This document shows positions 1 through 10,617 of a stretch of 64,000 nucleotides of DNA, in pieces (position 1 is the first letter of the stretch; every line of letters begins with the position of its first letter). The notes beneath the pieces are model-generated. The model was not told where the DNA came from. It did not search any database and was given only the letters and a program-made list of their open reading frames with translations. The stretch covers positions 9,142,725 to 9,206,724 of the forward strand of contig NC_083344.1 in NCBI RefSeq assembly GCF_019175385.1, read 5' to 3'. The stretch comes from Lycium barbarum. Its lineage: Eukaryota > Streptophyta > Magnoliopsida > Solanales > Solanaceae. Made by a program: the position numbers and the translations under genes.

Positions 1-102
1 TGTTCCACCTTAAACTATAAATAAATATTATCGTTTGAACAAAAAAAAAGACATGTCTTTTTCAACTTTTTAATGTTTTACTAATCAGTCTCATGATTGC
101 TA

Positions 103-225
103 GTCATAAACCGAAAAATCGAACCAAACCGACAATAACCAAATCGGTGGTTATTATTTTATTTGGTTTGGTTATGATTTTAATCAAAATCCGACCCAAA
201 CCGAACCATGAACACCCCTAGTGCG
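103..225. repeat. Terminus of a dispersed element rich in CCGAACCAAACCGA words
   Basis: The stretch holds repeated ACCGAA/CCAAACC words and ends in CATGAACACCCCTAG. Ends of this kind are common on dispersed non-autonomous plant transposons. The partner end was not found in the window, so class and full extent are unknown. Confidence 0.35.
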
Positions 226-286
226 GTATACCAAACCCTCCCGCCCCTCGCCCCCAACCGCAACTCCCTCCCCTAATTTTTTTTAA

Positions 287-1333
287 GGGAAAAGGGTAAA
301 AAACATTCTTTTACTTTGGAAAAAAGGCTAAAAATATCCTCCGAACTTATTTTGGGTCATAAATATCCCTTCCATCATTAAAGTTTTCAAATATACCCTT
401 GTCTTAACGGAAATCCCCAACATAACACGATTTCATTTTTAAACCCGCTCCATTTAAACTCGACCCAACTAAATAAAAAACCCATATGGGTTACCCGCTC
501 CTGTGCCTAATCGGTTCGGTTCGGTTCGGTTTTGGCCATTATCGAGTTGAAATTTCAAATTTCGACTTTCTAAAATTTTCAATCAAACTCGATCCATTCT
601 AGGTTCAATTCGATTCGTTTTTTATTATTTCGGTTCGGTTACACAAATCGATTTGTTCGGTTTATTCGAAATTTAAACAAGTAACTATTTCATTTCAATT
701 TTAGAGTAAACATAACAAAAAATCATGAGATCCTAAATTTGCAGCCTTATAACCAAGATATTAACCAAGAAAAAATCATAAACTTGCAAGCATAATAGCA
801 TATAAATAGCAAAACAAGAGCTTGAAAACTTGTGCAAGCATACAAATCCACCAACACCACATTACATATACCAAATTAGTCATATTAGTCAGTTGTGGCA
901 TATAAATTCGGTTTGTTCGGATCGGTTCGGTTGATAATTGAAGCCAACCGTATCCGAACCGTTAAACCGTAATATTTTACAATTGCATTTGTAAATTGAA
1001 ATTGAATTGTATTATCCAAATTAAATTATCCGAATTGTTTCGAATCGGTTCAGAAATTCGGATTGAACCGATTTGTGCACAGGCCTATGCCTAATGGCTC
1101 CAGATGTAGTACTCGGAAGCAAGTTGGTCATATATGAGTTTCTTTATGTAGTTGAGTCGGGTTTAATGGAACGGGTTTAAAAAAGAAATCGAGTTATGTT
1201 GGAGATTTCCGTTAAGACAGGGATATATTTAGAAACTTTAATGATGAGAGGGTTATTTTTTATCCAAAATAAATTCGGAGAATATTTTTATCTTTTTTTC
1301 CAAAGTAGAGGGATATTTTTTACCCTTTTCCCC
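287..1333. mobile_element. Mutator-like inverted-repeat (MITE-type) element, interrupted by a nested insertion
   Basis: The two ends are long imperfect inverted repeats of about 200 bp (about 287-490 and 1130-1333), starting GGGAAAAGGGTAAAAAA and ending in the complement. The flanks 278-286 and 1334-1342 both read TTTTTTTAA, a candidate 9-bp target duplication of Mutator type, but the tract is low complexity and the edges may be a base or two off. With the insertion at 512-1087 removed, the element is about 0.47 kb and almost entirely palindromic. It has no coding capacity, so a transposase would have to come from elsewhere. Confidence 0.65.
512..1087. mobile_element. hAT-like non-autonomous insertion nested in the Mutator-like element
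   Basis: A 576-bp segment is flanked by identical 8-bp copies of TGCCTAAT (504-511 and 1088-1095). It begins CGGTTCGGTTCGGTTCGG and ends GTGCACAGGCCTA, with further TTCGG/CCGAA words near both ends. Removing the segment and one copy of the 8-mer restores a continuous loop in the outer element. Eight-base duplications are typical of hAT transposons; the family call is inference. No reading frame of note. Confidence 0.6.
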
Positions 1334-1343
1334 TTTTTTTAAA

Positions 1344-3980
1344 GAACAACATGATGATAAATATATAAGAGCTTGGGAGCACATATTCATATTTGAGTAT
1401 TTTTTTTTTAAAAAATATAATATTATTTTACATGATTTAGGGTATAATACGTTTTTGGACATCGTTATCAAAAGATTGACTGTATTTGCATTTTATTGTC
1501 CAACTTTAGCATCTACCATTCTACGCGAAAATATAGCTGGACGCTAATGGATAATTTTGTTTTTTCTGAAGAAAACAAAAATTAGTATCTTTTTACTAGT
1601 ACTATATTAATTGTTCTTATTGTAAATGCCAAGTTACCAAGGAATCAACCATTTAATTGTTTCCGCGTTTAAGCTTACTTTATCTAGTTTTAGCCTTTTT
1701 GTCCTGCTTGAATTATGTGTATGCCACTGAAAATATTAAACAAACAAATATATTGCATATCCTCGATATATATCATTGCTAAAGCAAGTTTACAACTTTA
1801 TTTCAAGTTTTAAAATGATGGCTTTCGTACTTACCGTATGAGGACGTCTAGCATTTGAGGCAGGTTTCGAGTTTATGAGTTTTGAATTCTGAATAATAAT
1901 TTAATGAATTTCGTACAATTTATTTATATATAAACTTAATAGATTTTTTAACACAAATATAGGATCAAAGCTACTGAGTTTCGTCGAACCAATAACCGAT
2001 ACCCTGCTCGGCTTCAGTCATATATATATAGAGTTTACTTTTTATAAATATATATTAATTTTTTAAATATCCGTAACGCTATTTCTGATTTCACCGCTGA
2101 ATGAAAACTTTATTAGTACTAAGAAAATACAACCATAGGCCATAAACGAGAATTAAATCCACCAATCTCTTTTCGATCGACAACTAAAAATAATTTAATG
2201 ATACCGATTTTGGTCAATGTTTGGTGCTTCAATTTGTACACTTGAGTCTTTATGATGGAGACTACTCGATCAGTCTCTATTCATTTGGTTGCTTCATTTA
2301 TTGATGTTGCAAGGAAATAAAGGTTGGAAAACAAAGGAAATTAAAGTTAGGACAAAGAGTTGTCATGTTTTAATTACATTGATAATTTTGAAATTTTTTA
2401 GTATGAATTTGACACTGACCTCGGTTTACACTACAAAAACAAGTAATTTTCGGAGATTGAGAGTGCAATTAGCGGAGGTTATAAACCTCCATTATTTGCT
2501 GACTAGTGTTAATTCATTGTTTGTTAGAAACATTATATACAATGTGTCGATATAATGCACTTATTCAAACTCAATAAATTAGCAGATAATCTGCCCCTAT
2601 TGAAGTTCCATGACCAAGAAGTCGCGGGATCAATTAAGGAAGATCAGTTATAATTTGAATAGAAGAAAACAACCCTACAAAAACCTCTTGTGTTATATTC
2701 ACTCACTTCTATAGGGCATATCGGTGCATAAAACATTCCGCGTTAGCAGAATTCAGAAAAAGACCTCTTATCTTATATTTACGACTTTTCTATGTCATTT
2801 ATCAGTTATCTCTCACCTTTGTATCTGTTCATATAACTAAAAATAATTTTTAATGGATCATAAAATCGATCTCCTCAACCGAGTGTGAGTGAATCTATTA
2901 TTTTGGTTCAAACTATATGTTTTATAGTTGAAAATCTTTAAGAATATACGTGTATATAAAGTCACAACTGATTTAGAAGTGAGCGATCAATTGATTGAAT
3001 CGATTTATATCTGTATAATAAAACTCTAATTAATTATCACAAAGAAATTCTAGAAAAAGACCCTTGGTTATGCAGCTGTGGCCCCGTTTAAAGTGTCAAT
3101 AATCACACCTGATGTAACGCATCATGCTCCGATAAAGCATAATTAGTCGATTCTTGCCCCATATCAAATGTGCATAAAGATAAAACAATTATGATACATT
3201 AGCTGTATTGATAACAACTCTTTAATTTACATGCATACTTGTGCATTTTCAATTAGCTGACTCCAAGAAAGGCAACTATGGGGTAAGGAAGTAGAGTATT
3301 TTGGTCATGGGTAGGAAATCGGAATGATGTTAGTTATAAAATTTCTACTATTCGATTAGAAAAGGACTAATATAATACTAGTATAGATTGTGAGGCGGAT
3401 TCGAGATATAAGTTTTATGGATTCAATTTTTAAGGATCTTGGTATTGAACTCATAATAATTTCAAAGTTATGAGTTTATAATTATTATTTATTGCAATGT
3501 CTACTGAGCTTTTACACATAAATTTATGTTTTGCATCGAAAGTATTGAATTCAGATGAACCCGATAACACTAACTACCTCCGCATTTATCTATAATCACT
3601 GTCTGTAAACTAGAGAAAAAAAAAACTTTTGGCGTGGCTCGCCGAGACACCATGCAATACAAATACTGTTAATTTTGTTGATTGTATGAATATTTTTACC
3701 AGTGAGATGAAGATATTACATTTTTTAACTAGTTTCAACTCTAAAACAATTGATGATGATGCCACCAATTTAATTGTAGATATAATCATAAGAGTTTAAG
3801 TTATATACATTATTAGTTATTAGTGTAAAAAAAATAAAAAATTACACTATTAGGTCACCAGAAGAATATCACACATAAATTCCTTAAAATGTGAGATTTG
3901 TAATTCAGAAAACAAGACAAATTTATTTTCTTTAATAAATAAAGGTAATATGATGATATAAAATTATTTACACCAACAAT
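1344..3980. other. AT-rich non-coding stretch without a supported gene
   Basis: Short frames here (for example 2289-2555, 88 codons) show no domain, codon bias or splice context. At 2438-2500 a CACTACAAAAAC start is followed by TTTCGGAGA and the inverted GGAGGTTATAAACCTCC, resembling one end of a CACTA element, but no partner end was seen. Segments near 1830-2000 and 3390-3610 look like degraded dispersed repeats. Confidence 0.5.
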
Positions 3981-4064
3981 ATATATAATTTAAAATATAA
4001 TTATAATATAGCCTAAATTTCTATATATAATTTAAAATAAAATTATAATATAGCCTAAATTTCT
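3981..4064. repeat. Two tandem copies of a 42-bp AT-rich unit
   Basis: Copies at 3981-4022 and 4023-4064 differ at about one position. Each ends in ATAGCCTAAATTTCT. A simple local duplication with no sign of a longer array. Confidence 0.8.
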
Positions 4065-4139
4065 TGAAATTAGACATGTCAATTTTGTCTCATAAGAGGC
4101 ATATAAGTAGTACCTTTTATGTGTGTTTTTAATTGGGTG

Positions 4140-4697
4140 AAAATCCCCAACTTTGCTTTAAAAATCAAACTCCCTCCTCAACTTTGAACAATAGTCATTC
4201 TCCCTCCTTTATCCTTATTGACTTTTTAAAAGTCCTATTTTACCCTTACATTATCAAATTATCTTTTTTACTTTTACTTCTTTAGAGTCATGATTTTTTT
4301 ATCTCTTTAATCTATGTAACAAATTTTCTATAAAAAATAAATATTACTTCGAGACGGAAAAAGAAAAGTGAGAAATACTAGTTGAGTATATAACTTAATT
4401 TCGTTCTGTGTTGAAATAAATGAGAAGAAAATATTTTTTTTTAATTAATAATAATCAAAACTATGATATCTATTTATACGAGTAAACATAACGGGTAATA
4501 AATAACTTTATAAATATCTTTCAATGCCGGTAATACAAAATAATTAATAGAAATAGAGATATATTCTATAAAAAAAAATTCCTAAAAGATTATCTATTTA
4601 TATTATAAATGAATTAAATTATTATTTAAATTTTCCATTAATGACAATCAAAATTCGTTTATATATTGGCAATAGAGCATAAGAGAGAAGTGAAAAT

Positions 4698-4756
<59 letters not shown>

Positions 4757-5035
4757 ACATGTAATATGTGAGTGTGTATTAAAATATCAACCATAAAAAG
4801 TAAAATTAGATTTTGAGGATTATTCTACTTATAATATGAATTTAAATAAGAATCTATAAATACCTAGGTTAAATTTTTTTTTTATATATAATATGAAAAA
4901 GGTATTACATAGCTGAAGAATTGAAAATTTCAAGGATAAAATAGAAATTGCATAGGATAAAGGGGGGAGAATGTCTATTGTTCATAATTTAAGAGGAAGT
5001 TTGATTTTTAAAGTAAAGTTAGGTTTAATTATGTA
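4140..5035. mobile_element. Long inverted-repeat (foldback) element
   Basis: The left arm (about 4145-4260) contains AAAAATCAAACTCCCTCCTC and GAACAATAGTCATTCTCCC. The right arm (about 4890-5030) carries the reverse complement of both in the same order. Arms are about 110-140 bp and imperfect, and the interior is AT-rich with a long AT dinucleotide run. No clean target duplication was found, so edges are approximate and the superfamily is unknown. Confidence 0.5.
4701..4750. repeat. (AT)n microsatellite
   Basis: Uninterrupted AT dinucleotides for 50 bases, inside the foldback element at about 4140-5035. Confidence 0.95.
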
Positions 5036-5261
5036 ATAGACTTCTTTCTCTCTCTCTCTTTTTTCAAAAAACAAAACGGGGTCAGGGGGGTGTGCCCACT
5101 GACTATTTATTAATATCTCACAATAGTCTAACAAATAAATTTAATAATCTAAAACAAAAAGGAAACAAAAAGACTAGAAACAAAAGCATAATAGACTTCT
5201 CTCACTTAACCAATAGACACAAATGACGCAAGAATGGACTTTTTGGTAGTTAGAACTTAGA

Positions 5262-5632
5262 GGGCAACTTGCACGATTGTCTTTCTTCGGGTGGTCTTTA
5301 ATTTTTAGCACTCAAATTGCTGGTCTTTAATTTTTTGTATTCGTCTACAAATCTCTGAGTTTCGGGTTCAAATTCCCGCTCAATTAAAAATTAAAAAAAA
5401 AAATTGCAAGACAGAGTTTGTCTTCAGGTATAAGAAAAATTCTACCTTAACAGGCAAACTCTGAGAAAATCCAAATTATACCTTGCGAATTTTTTTTAAA
5501 TTTTTTGACTAAACCGAATTCGAATTCAGAACTTCAGATATTTTCGATCACTTTCTTAAGCGAAGGGTTAAAGACCAACAATTTGAGGGGGCCAAAATTA
5601 AAGATCAGTGCCTTTGAACGACAGTCCGCGCA
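5262..5632. mobile_element. Inverted-repeat element with a tRNA-like B-box motif
   Basis: The left part (GGTCTTTAATTTTT, CTCAAATTGCTGGTCTTTAA) recurs inverted at the right end (about 5565-5630). The interior at about 5359-5376 reads GGGTTCAAATTCCC, matching the B box of RNA polymerase III promoters, followed by an A-rich stretch. It may be a small DNA element that swallowed a SINE piece, or chance resemblance. No target duplication was identified. Confidence 0.35.
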
Positions 5633-5916
5633 AAAAATGGAACTTGGAACTAATGACACATCATAAGTCAACCTTCTAAATAGTATAAAACTATTATACT
5701 AAGCCCAAAAGAAAATGAAGCAATCAAATTGTGCAACATGTAACTCAATATTATCTAGGGATGCGGAGGAATCGATGAGATCTATTTACCTTGAAAAGAA
5801 TCTGCATTTGAACCGATAGATTGAAGAAATTAATGGCAAGTAGAGTTTTGCCCTTAAATTGAGTCTTCCGTAACGCAAATCTAAACTCACCGGACAAGTA
5901 AACTTCAAATACTCAG

Positions 5917-6091
5917 GGTAAGAGAATGTTTTTCTTGATTATTATGTTCCCTTCAATGGGTTGATATACATGATTTACAACATAATTGTCGGCTACAAAT
6001 TAGAAATTAATTTGACTAAATAATTCTAACATATGTTATCCTAAAATAGAAGATTAAAAAATATTTGACTAACTAATTACATAATCTAACA
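5917..6091 (-). repeat. 3' LTR of the minus-strand copia element
   Basis: On the minus strand it starts TGTTAGATTATG and ends CATTCTCTTACC. The terminal CA has become CC, a loss of the canonical LTR end. It aligns over its full length with 10618-10794. Confidence 0.92.
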
Positions 6092-6490
6092 CACCCCCGC
6101 AGTCGAAGCGGGAGGTTTACGAACGGTTAGACTGTCCCGAAAATCATCAAATAGTACGCGCGGAAGACCTTTGGTGAAGATGTCAGCAATCTGATAACGG
6201 GACGGAACATGTAGGACACGAACTTCGCCACGTCTAACCTTTTCACGAACAAAGTGAATGTCCATTTCAATATGCTTGGTACGTTGATGTTGTACCGGAT
6301 TTCCAGACAAGTAAATAGCACTCACATTATCACAATAGACCAAAGTTGCTTTACGAATAGGACAATTGAGTTCAAGCAACAGATTACGAATCCAATAAGA
6401 CTCAGAGACAACATTAGCAACCCCTCTGTATTCTGCTTCAGCACTTGACATAGATAGAGTAGGTTGGCGCTTGGAAGACCAAGAAATCAA
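6086..6490 (-). CDS. Copia RNase H fragment
   Basis: The C-terminal ribonuclease H domain of the copia polyprotein, which degrades the RNA strand of the RNA-DNA hybrid. The motif LSMSSAEAEYRGVA and the downstream DNVSAIYLSGNP and HQRTKHIEMDIHFVREKV blocks are diagnostic for copia RNase H. The natural domain begins upstream, around 6560 (YTDADWGGCPDT), in the same frame, but a TGA at about 6534-6536 and a TAG at 6581 cut it off, so 6490 is not a true start. It ends just inside the 3' LTR. Confidence 0.9.
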   Translation of the reverse strand: MISWSSKRQPTLSMSSAEAEYRGVANVVSESYWIRNLLLELNCPIRKATLVYCDNVSAIYLSGNPVQHQRTKHIEMDIHFVREKVRRGEVRVLHVPSRYQIADIFTKGLPRVLFDDFRDSLTVRKPPASTAGVC

Positions 6491-6580
6491 GTTATCCCCA
6501 AGATAGACACAATAACCCGATGTGGAGCGTCAAGTGTCTGGACATCCTCCCCAATCAGCATCTGTATATGATAGTAGGGA

Positions 6581-7726
6581 CTATAGAGAGGATTTGTATA
6601 AATGTGTGCCAAAGTCAATCGTACCTCGAATGTAACGCAAAATGCGTTTTAGTGCTTCCATAAGATGGACTTTGGGGTCATGCATAAACAAGCAAACCTG
6701 TTGGACGGCGTATGATATGTCAGGCCGAGTGAATGTCAAGTATTGCAAAGCACCTGCCAGACGACGATACTTCGTAGGATCCTCATACGGTGCGCTTGAA
6801 GAAGCGCTGAGTTTGCCTTTTGTGTCAACTGGAGTGGGGCAAGGCTTACACTGTGACATGCCTGCCCTGTCAAGAATATCCTCTGCATACGAACTCTGAG
6901 ACATAAAGAGACTATTTTTGTCCCGGGAGACAGCAATCCCCAAAAAATAGCTCAACGGACCCAAGTCTTTCATTGCAAATTCCGTAGCTAACTTGGACAT
7001 AATACCGAGTCTGAGAGAGTCTGAAGATGCAGTTAGAATAATATCATCCACATATAACAAAGTGTAAGCAATATCTTTTCCACGACAATAAGTGAAGAAA
7101 GAGTTGTCAGATGTACTATGCGAGAAACCAATGGTTGCCACATATTCAGCAAAACGCTGATACCAAGCCCGTGGTGCCTGCTTCAAACCATAAAGAGACT
7201 TACGCAAGAGACAGACATGATCAGGACGAGCTGGATCCCGGAATCCCAGAGGCTGATACATATAGACGGTCTCATTCAAATTGCCATGTAAGAATGCATT
7301 CTTTACATCAAGCTGGTGAATGGGCCAAGAGTGAGATAAAGCAATAGTAAGAACCACACGGATAGTTGCCGGCTTGACCACCGAACTGAAAGTCTCGTCA
7401 CAATCAACACCTTCCCGTTGAGACCTGCTATCACTTACAAGACGGGCTTTATGCCAATTAAAAGAACCATCAGATTTCTTTTTATGCTGAAAAATCCATA
7501 AAGACCGAATAATATTAGCATTTGGAGGACGAGGGACCAACTCCCAAGTCTTACTATCAATTAGAGCATTATATTCATCTTGCATAGCATTTTTCCAATT
7601 CGGGTCATTAAGGGCACCAACGGGATTCCGAGGAATGGGGGAGATTGAATTGTTGGTGAAACTTAAGGCTTGATTATGGTATTTCAAGTTTGGCTTTAAA
7701 ATCCCATGTTGACTACGTGTAGTCAT
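6581..7726 (-). CDS. Copia reverse transcriptase fragment
   Basis: The copia-type reverse transcriptase (RVT_2) copies element RNA into DNA. Visible blocks are WELVPRPPNANIIRSLWIF, the first catalytic Asp in LDVKNAFLHGNLNE, LYGLKQAPRAWY, the YVDD active site in LLYVDDIIL, and the thumb/connection region ending LRYIRGTIDFGTHLY. All three catalytic Asp are present. It lies in a different frame from the upstream protease-integrase segment; the shift falls in the Pro-rich spacer near 7725-7990. The ATG at 7726 is only where the open frame begins, because family members make one continuous polyprotein. Confidence 0.93.
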   Translation of the reverse strand: MTTRSQHGILKPNLKYHNQALSFTNNSISPIPRNPVGALNDPNWKNAMQDEYNALIDSKTWELVPRPPNANIIRSLWIFQHKKKSDGSFNWHKARLVSDSRSQREGVDCDETFSSVVKPATIRVVLTIALSHSWPIHQLDVKNAFLHGNLNETVYMYQPLGFRDPARPDHVCLLRKSLYGLKQAPRAWYQRFAEYVATIGFSHSTSDNSFFTYCRGKDIAYTLLYVDDIILTASSDSLRLGIMSKLATEFAMKDLGPLSYFLGIAVSRDKNSLFMSQSSYAEDILDRAGMSQCKPCPTPVDTKGKLSASSSAPYEDPTKYRRLAGALQYLTFTRPDISYAVQQVCLFMHDPKVHLMEALKRILRYIRGTIDFGTHLYKSSL

Positions 7727-9558
7727 GCGATAAACAGGTAGGGGGATGGCAGGGGAGGGGCCGCTGCCGTGGTGGGGCAGCGTGGGAGAGGGAGGGGCTG
7801 ACAGTGGGGGGCTGCCGTGTGGACCGTGGCAGGAGGGGGGCTGCTGCCGTGGCGGGTAGCTGGGGCAGTGGAGGTGGACTGCTGGGCAGTCGGCGATGAA
7901 GGAGAGGAGGTGGGGGAGCTCGGGTGGTGGGTTGCACGAGAGGGAGGGGGCTGCATTGGCGGAGCAGTGGCCTGGTCATGCAACAATTGGATTCTCAATG
8001 GGGAATTATCATCATCCAAAAATTCATATGAGGTAGGAGAGGGAGTATTTATTTGTGAGAATGGAAAGGAATTTTCATCAAACCACACATGCCGGGCTAT
8101 GATTATATTTCGGCTCGATAGGTCATAGCATTTGTACCCCCGATGATTGGAAGGATATCCTAGGAAGACACACGGAGTGGACCTAGATTGCAGCTTATGA
8201 ATTTGTGTGGAGGGAAAGAGAGGAAAGCATAGACAGCCAAAGACTCGGAGATGAGAGTAGGATGGATTCTTTTGATAAAGAATGTGAGTGGGTGTCTTAT
8301 ATGCTAAGAGTTTAGAAGGAAGAATATTGTGTAGGTACGTTGCCATGGCCAAGGCGTGATGCCAATAGGAGGGTGGCATAGATGCATGGGCAAGGAGTGT
8401 ACGAACAATATTATTGATGGATTTAATTTTCCGTTCCGCCTTACCATTTTGGGGGGAAGTGTGGGGACAAGAAAAGCGGAAAAGCATCCCGTTTTGTTCA
8501 CAAAACTTATGAAAAAGACCATTATCAAATTCACGCCTGTTGTCACATTGAAATGTTTTGATTTCTTTTTCAAACTGAGTGTGAATGAAAGTCCGGAAAG
8601 ATAAGAAGCAATTATAAACTTGGGACTTTGCTTTGATGGGAAAAGTCCAAAGAAAATTAGTGTAATTGTCAAGAAATAAAACATAATATCTGTGACTTGA
8701 AGAGCGAAGAATAGGTGAAGTCCATAAATCACTGTGAACAATGTCAAAGGGCATAGTAGTAGTTGAAAGAGAGTCATAAAAAGGCAATTTAATTAATTTC
8801 CCGAGAGGGCAAGAATGACAAACATTGTTTCGAGCCTTATTACATTCAATCAAATTACTACTACGTAAAGAACTAAGAATAACATCCCCTGGATGACCTA
8901 AACGGGAGTGCCAGATATGAGGAGAGATGACACTAAAAGTAGATGGTGCGGAAGACGAGATAGCTCGAAATTTTTTGAAGAATGGATAAAGATCACCCGA
9001 ACTCTCACATCTCATGAGTTTGCTCCCCGTCCGTAAATCCTTCACATAAAAACCAAAAGGATCAAATTCAACAGAAACCATATTATTGATAGTAAATTTA
9101 CGAACGGAAATAAGGTTTTTGATGAGTTTAGGTGCATGTAAGACATTTTTCAGTTTAAAAGAGGGATTTTCTTGAAGGGATGTATGACCATAACCACGAA
9201 TTGGAATCATGTTACCATTACCAACAACAATGCTATTATTTTTGCTCAATTGATAATAAGTCGAGAGAGTACCTTGGGAGTTGGTCATGTGAGATGTGGC
9301 TCCGGTGTCCATGTACCAATTCTTGTCATCGGGTGGATTCAACGACATTGTGTGCATAGCTTGATCAATATCTGTGGGTGCATACCCACCATGTGATGAT
9401 GAGGCTGACGAGTAGAACGACTGTGGAGGACGAGGACCAAGAACTCCCTGCTGCGAGGGAGCTGGACGCGACTGCTGCCAGCCGCGGGGCTGCTGCCACC
9501 CAGCCGTGGGGTGGCCCACGGCTGTGGCCCCCAAGCTGCCCACGGTGGAAAATACCAT
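7723..9558 (-). CDS. Copia protease and integrase segment
   Basis: Residues about 81-92 (WYMDTGATSHMT) are the retropepsin active site, with catalytic Asp at 84. GAG-pre-integrase follows with an HHCC zinc site (WHSRLGHP through CHSCPLGK). The DDE integrase core then shows Asp in IVHSDLW, Asp in FQCDNRREF and Glu in NGKAERKI. QCDNGREF is usual, so Gly has become Arg beside the second catalytic Asp. The last about 100 residues are a Pro/Ser/Thr/Ala-rich spacer. The frame differs from both gag and reverse transcriptase, so two frameshifts have broken what was one polyprotein. The first about 50 residues overlap the end of the gag frame. Confidence 0.92.
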   Translation of the reverse strand: MVFSTVGSLGATAVGHPTAGWQQPRGWQQSRPAPSQQGVLGPRPPQSFYSSASSSHGGYAPTDIDQAMHTMSLNPPDDKNWYMDTGATSHMTNSQGTLSTYYQLSKNNSIVVGNGNMIPIRGYGHTSLQENPSFKLKNVLHAPKLIKNLISVRKFTINNMVSVEFDPFGFYVKDLRTGSKLMRCESSGDLYPFFKKFRAISSSAPSTFSVISPHIWHSRLGHPGDVILSSLRSSNLIECNKARNNVCHSCPLGKLIKLPFYDSLSTTTMPFDIVHSDLWTSPILRSSSHRYYVLFLDNYTNFLWTFPIKAKSQVYNCFLSFRTFIHTQFEKEIKTFQCDNRREFDNGLFHKFCEQNGMLFRFSCPHTSPQNGKAERKIKSINNIVRTLLAHASMPPSYWHHALAMATYLHNILPSKLLAYKTPTHILYQKNPSYSHLRVFGCLCFPLFPSTQIHKLQSRSTPCVFLGYPSNHRGYKCYDLSSRNIIIARHVWFDENSFPFSQINTPSPTSYEFLDDDNSPLRIQLLHDQATAPPMQPPPSRATHHPSSPTSSPSSPTAQQSTSTAPATRHGSSPPPATVHTAAPHCQPLPLPRCPTTAAAPPLPSPYLFIA

Positions 9559-10475
9559 GACGGGGCAGCGGCTCTCTGTTGCTGCGACGCGGCGGGCTGG
9601 TATTCCTGGGCATTGGTTCGGCTGCCCCCGCCACTGCTTTGTCCATTCCCGCTGCCACCGCGGTTGTTGCGGTTGCCGTCGCTGTGACCGCGGTTATTTT
9701 TATTTCCACGATGCTGCGAGTTTCCACGATTGTTGAAGTTATTTTCAGAATTATTGGGATGTCCATTTCCTGAGAAATTCTGAGGATTAACATTGTGGGA
9801 AACAAGAGCAGCATTCGAGCCGGAATCGTGAACGGCGTCCTCGGCATGGCTATCTTCCTCAAGCTCAAGCATCGACCGGACAACGTCAAAATATGGGAGA
9901 GGAGTACGGTGCTGCACCGTCGTGCGAAAAGTTTTATATTCCTCCGACAACCCTCGTAGAAGACGAAGCACAAGTCGTTCGTCAGAAACTTTGTGACCGA
10001 CGTTGGCAAGGTTGTCTGCAAGAACTTTCAGCCTGGTGCAGTATGCTTTCACATTTGGAAAATCCACCAATTTGGTGTTGGTGAATTTTGCATCAAGAGC
10101 AAGAGCCCTAGCCGATTGGTTGTCCTGAAAGAGATGAACAAGGCGGTTCCAAGCCTCGGCTGCGGTGTCCTCTTGATGAATGATCGTGTTGAGAAGATCA
10201 TTTGATATCGTACCATATATCCATTGCCGAACAATGTCATCTAGCCGTTCCCATAGGGCCTTAGCAGCAAGTTTTTCGGCTGCAGTTGCCGGTGGTGGCA
10301 CGGCGGGGGAGGCAGGAGGTAGGATGTGGTCGATCACCAAGTTTGCACGACAATGGAGCTTGAAGAGGGTAGCCCAGTTATTGCATTGGCTTCCTTCGTA
10401 GTCAAGCACAATATGAATGCATGATTTGATATTGGTGACGGTAGTCGCAGGATGCAACTTGGAGGCGTCAGCCAT
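9339..10475 (-). CDS. Copia Gag (capsid-type) protein
   Basis: The structural protein that packages element RNA. The Met at 10475 (MADASKLHP) is preferred over the open-frame start at 10565, because the 30 preceding residues are low-complexity Ala/Pro from a G-run at about 10542-10554. The middle carries the copia Gag fold signature: AAEAWNRLVHLFQDN, ALALDAKFTNTKL, YCTRLKVLADNLANVG, LVLRLLRGLSEEYKTF. The C-terminal part is Asn/Gly/Arg-rich (NNRGHSDGNRNNRGG) where many relatives have a CCHC zinc knuckle; none is seen. The last about 70 residues are out of frame with the real polyprotein after a frameshift near 9450-9560. Confidence 0.85.
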   Translation of the reverse strand: MADASKLHPATTVTNIKSCIHIVLDYEGSQCNNWATLFKLHCRANLVIDHILPPASPAVPPPATAAEKLAAKALWERLDDIVRQWIYGTISNDLLNTIIHQEDTAAEAWNRLVHLFQDNQSARALALDAKFTNTKLVDFPNVKAYCTRLKVLADNLANVGHKVSDERLVLRLLRGLSEEYKTFRTTVQHRTPLPYFDVVRSMLELEEDSHAEDAVHDSGSNAALVSHNVNPQNFSGNGHPNNSENNFNNRGNSQHRGNKNNRGHSDGNRNNRGGSGNGQSSGGGSRTNAQEYQPAASQQQRAAAPSWYFPPWAAWGPQPWATPRLGGSSPAAGSSRVQLPRSREFLVLVLHSRSTRQPHHHMVGMHPQILIKLCTQCR

Positions 10476-10605
10476 GGAGAAGAGAAGGGGGAATAGCCGA
10501 AGAAGAGGAAAACGAAAAGAGGGGAGGGGGGCGGCGGCCAGGGGGGGGGGGGGGGCGGCGGCCAAGGGCTAGGGTTTTAGGATGCTAGGGTTTTTAGGAG
10601 AACCT

Positions 10606-10617
10606 AGTCTGATACCA
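10606..10617 (-). other. Primer-binding site of the copia element
   Basis: On the minus strand TGGTATCAGACT directly follows the 5' LTR end. TGGTATCAGA matches the 3' end complement of initiator tRNA-Met, the usual copia primer. Confidence 0.9.

Noticed and set aside
7817..8128. 103-codon plus-strand frame starting VWTVAGGG
   Set aside because: It is the reverse strand of the Pro-rich copia spacer and integrase end, so a shadow frame.
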